64,000 bases of DNA from Tritrichomonas musculus (lineage: Eukaryota; Parabasalia; Tritrichomonadida; Tritrichomonadidae), in the NCBI GenBank assembly GCA_039105265.1, contig JAPFFF010000015.1:496001-560000 (forward strand). The letters are read 5' to 3'. The first letter of the stretch is position 1, and the number at the start of each line of letters is the position of its first letter. The notes under the pieces were generated by a model. The model saw only the letters and a program-made list of their open reading frames with translations, was not told the origin of the DNA and did no database searches. Positions 62,007 to 64,000 of the stretch are shown here, piece after piece. Position numbers and translations under genes: made by a program.

Positions 62007-63290
62007 ATGTCTCGCTCTCTCATAAGCCACAGACTGGCTTTCGCTGAAATGATGTCTGAACATGCATTGATTCAAAGTAAGTTTAAAAATGAAGAAGTTT
62101 TAAATCAAATAAAACAGAAAGAAGAAGTTTTAGAAGAAAGAAAAAAATATCTTTCCCAATTAAATGATGCTATTAGGGAAAAAGAAAGTAAACTTAACAA
62201 ATTAAGAGCTGATTCCCAAAGAGAAGAAGAAAAATATCAAAAGACAAAAGATGAGATATTAAAACAAAAGAATGACCTAGTGTATATAAATCGCGAAATT
62301 GAAGAAGCAACTGCAACAAGAGAATTTACAAAACAAGAAATTGAAGATAATAAAAAACAACTAGAATACATTGAAGATCAAATTCAAAAAGCAAAAGAAA
62401 ATGAAGAAGTTCTCTACGAAAAAAATAATAAAATGGAGCAAATGAATAGTGAAATACTAGAAAAAATTAAATTAAATACAAATGAAATTCAAAACCTATC
62501 ACAAACAAAAATTGAAATTTTGCGTAACATTAATCAATTAAAAGGTGAGCATGATAACTTTAAAAAAGAAATTGGCAATTTCAGAATCGAAAAACAAAAA
62601 ATTGCAGATGACATGAATGAAATATTAAAGAAGATTGAAGAAGCTAATAAAGTTCAAAGTAGTATAGAAAATGAAACTGAAGAAAAACAAAAAACTCTTA
62701 AAGAACTTGAAGTCAAAGTTCAAGAAAAAAATAAAGAATATTTCAACATCATTAATCAAGTTCAAGATAAAAATAAAGAACTTTTTAATTTAACTGAACA
62801 AGTATCCAACCGATCTGACCATTTATCTGAAATCGAGAAGTCGCTTCATGAAAAAAGCGAAGATGTTAGCAAAAAAACATCTCAATTAAATGAAATTATG
62901 GCTGAAATTAGTAAGATGATGAAAAAGAATTCAGAAATGCTTAAAGAACAAAATGAAATTGAAGAAAAAACACAATCAATGAAAAATACACTTGAAGAAC
63001 TACAGAATGATATTAAAAATTCAAAAGAAGAATACAACAATGAACTCGACAAAATGGAAAATCTCCAAACATGGCACAACAAGTTGGTTCAAGAAATATA
63101 TGATCTTGATAAAAATCGATTGGAACTTAAGATTCAAAACAGAAAAGAAAAGAATGAACTTTATAATATGACACCAAATCCAATGCGAAGAACAACAGAA
63201 ACCATTCATTTCCCTTTAGAATCTCCTAAAACTCCACTTCCAATATTTGCTAGAAGCAATGAAAACGTCAATTTGGATAATGTTAAGTAA
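62007..63290 (+). CDS. Coiled-coil protein of unknown function
   Basis: A 427-residue protein, nearly all one long heptad-patterned coiled coil (about residues 20-385), rich in Glu, Lys, Asn and Gln. Repeated phrases such as EKQKTLKELEVKVQEKNKEY and QDKNKELFNLTEQVS show internal duplication. The last 40 residues contain Pro and Thr sites (MTPNPMRRTTETIHFPLESP) that could be kinase targets. It resembles structural or Golgi/cytoskeletal coiled-coil proteins, but composition alone cannot tell which. The short start MSRSLISHRLAFAEMMSEHA is helical and may be a targeting segment. Confidence 0.82.
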   Translation: MSRSLISHRLAFAEMMSEHALIQSKFKNEEVLNQIKQKEEVLEERKKYLSQLNDAIREKESKLNKLRADSQREEEKYQKTKDEILKQKNDLVYINREIEEATATREFTKQEIEDNKKQLEYIEDQIQKAKENEEVLYEKNNKMEQMNSEILEKIKLNTNEIQNLSQTKIEILRNINQLKGEHDNFKKEIGNFRIEKQKIADDMNEILKKIEEANKVQSSIENETEEKQKTLKELEVKVQEKNKEYFNIINQVQDKNKELFNLTEQVSNRSDHLSEIEKSLHEKSEDVSKKTSQLNEIMAEISKMMKKNSEMLKEQNEIEEKTQSMKNTLEELQNDIKNSKEEYNNELDKMENLQTWHNKLVQEIYDLDKNRLELKIQNRKEKNELYNMTPNPMRRTTETIHFPLESPKTPLPIFARSNENVNLDNVK

Positions 63291-63510
63291 ATCTATTTTA
63301 TTTATATTTTTCATGAACTAAAATCAATTAATATTTTTATAAAAAGCAAAAATTTATCTTTTTTACCACCTGCTCTTTAAAATGCTAGATTATTTAGAAA
63401 GAAAATGAACATCGTCTAAAATTTTTTCATCAACTTTTTCAATTTGTTAAAACGTGTTTTCTATTGGAAAGAATTCAATTGCTTTATACCACCAATAATT
63501 TCAATTTCCT

Positions 63511-63515
63511 TCATT
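63511..63515 (+). promoter_or_regulatory. Initiator-like motif TCATT
   Basis: TCATT one base before the ATG at 63,517, matching TCAYW and supporting this start. Confidence 0.45.
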
Positions 63516-63516
63516 G

Positions 63517-64000
63517 ATGGATTTTGAAGTTTTCACAACATGCCATCAGTGTGGAAAACTTCTTTATATACCACAGACCACATGGAAGTTACTTGCACAA
63601 AAATCTGTGGCAGAAGAAAAAAATAATGATAATTCGACAAAACCTTATCTTCCTCCATCTCCGTTAAAACGAAGTTGTGATGTAACAATAAATTATAACA
63701 CAAATAACGATGAATTAATAAAACAATTTCAGAATGCAAGAGAATCTTTGAGTTATGACAGAAAAACTCCTTTTTTCCCACTTTGCCATGATTGTACAGT
63801 AACATATCTTCAGCATATTCAGAATTATCGAAAACTTTTTGATGCAGCAAATGATCTTATTGACAAAAAATTCAGTAATATTCCTGAAAACGTTTTTAAT
63901 ATTCAATATCAAAATGCTATTTCTCCTACAAAAAAAATTACAAATATAAAAACAGCTTCCACTAGCGGTAGCTTTTCTATATATAAAGAAAATGAAGATT
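63517..64000 (+). CDS. Probable Beclin-1/Atg6 homologue, 5' part only
   Basis: An open frame of 161 codons from ATG 63,517 running off the window end without a stop. A CxxC pair at residues 9-12 (TTCHQCGKLLYIP) and a second at 90-93 (PFFPLCHDCTVTYLQHIQNY) enclose a disordered segment. This layout matches the N-terminus of Beclin-1/Atg6 (CQRC ... HPLCEECTDTLLDQLD). Beclin-1 is the scaffold of the class III PI3-kinase (Vps34) complex in autophagy and endosomal sorting. The coiled coil and the membrane-binding BARA domain that would prove it lie outside the window. Minus-strand frames at 63,533-63,912 are shadows. Confidence 0.6.
   Translation, partial: MDFEVFTTCHQCGKLLYIPQTTWKLLAQKSVAEEKNNDNSTKPYLPPSPLKRSCDVTINYNTNNDELIKQFQNARESLSYDRKTPFFPLCHDCTVTYLQHIQNYRKLFDAANDLIDKKFSNIPENVFNIQYQNAISPTKKITNIKTASTSGSFSIYKENED

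Overview
This is AT-rich nuclear DNA from a protist with nearly intronless genes. The best fit is a trichomonad parabasalid, most likely Tritrichomonas or a close relative. Three things point there. First, the gene families: DUF3447-ankyrin proteins, a BspA-type leucine-rich repeat protein, F5/8C-like fragments, and Polinton/Maverick and ISXO2-type mobile DNA. Second, long single-exon genes separated by short AT-rich gaps. Third, several start codons sit a few bases after a TCAYW initiator-like motif of the kind known from Trichomonas. The species is inferred; no rRNA or marker gene is present.

The left 30 kb (about 640-30,230) is a dense array of housekeeping genes. In order they are a DDX54/Dbp10-like helicase, a DDX5/Dbp2-like helicase with a very large heptad-repeat N-terminus, a Rab11-like GTPase, an importin-beta family receptor, a possible longin-fold protein, a 1784-residue helical protein, a CARMIL-like leucine-rich repeat protein, VPS26, a NEK-like kinase, a divergent Sec23-like COPII protein, VPS29, a coiled-coil protein with an acidic repeat head, and a Q-rich protein. 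Rab11, two retromer subunits and a Sec23-like coat protein fall within 20 kb, so membrane traffic is well represented. A metacaspase relic lies at the left edge.

From about 30.3 to 44.9 kb is an accessory island without an intact gene. It holds an ISXO2/Merlin-type transposase relic, a 744-bp TTAA-flanked fold-back element, a broken Polinton/Maverick fossil, truncated F5/8C and DUF3447 fragments, a 1.95-kb DNA transposon with nearly identical 230-bp terminal inverted repeats and a broken DDE transposase, two inverted copies of a hAT-like relic, a satellite of fifteen 122-bp units, a 12-bp minisatellite and a 145-bp MITE with a GC-rich core.

The right 19 kb returns to genes at lower density: a DUF3447-ankyrin-BspA LRR fusion, a Tubby-like protein, a frameshifted alpha/beta-hydrolase pseudogene, a PLAC8-type cysteine-rich protein, a 3-kb gene-free stretch with two 206-bp direct repeats, a SAPS-like phosphatase-regulator candidate, a rhomboid protease, an ankyrin protein with a Lys/Asp-rich insert, a probable lipid-anchored small protein, a coiled-coil protein, and the 5' end of a probable Beclin-1/Atg6 gene running off the window.

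I found no convincing new multi-gene system. The most unusual items are the heptad-repeat helicase, the nested and inverted mobile-element island, and the highly homogeneous 122-bp satellite.
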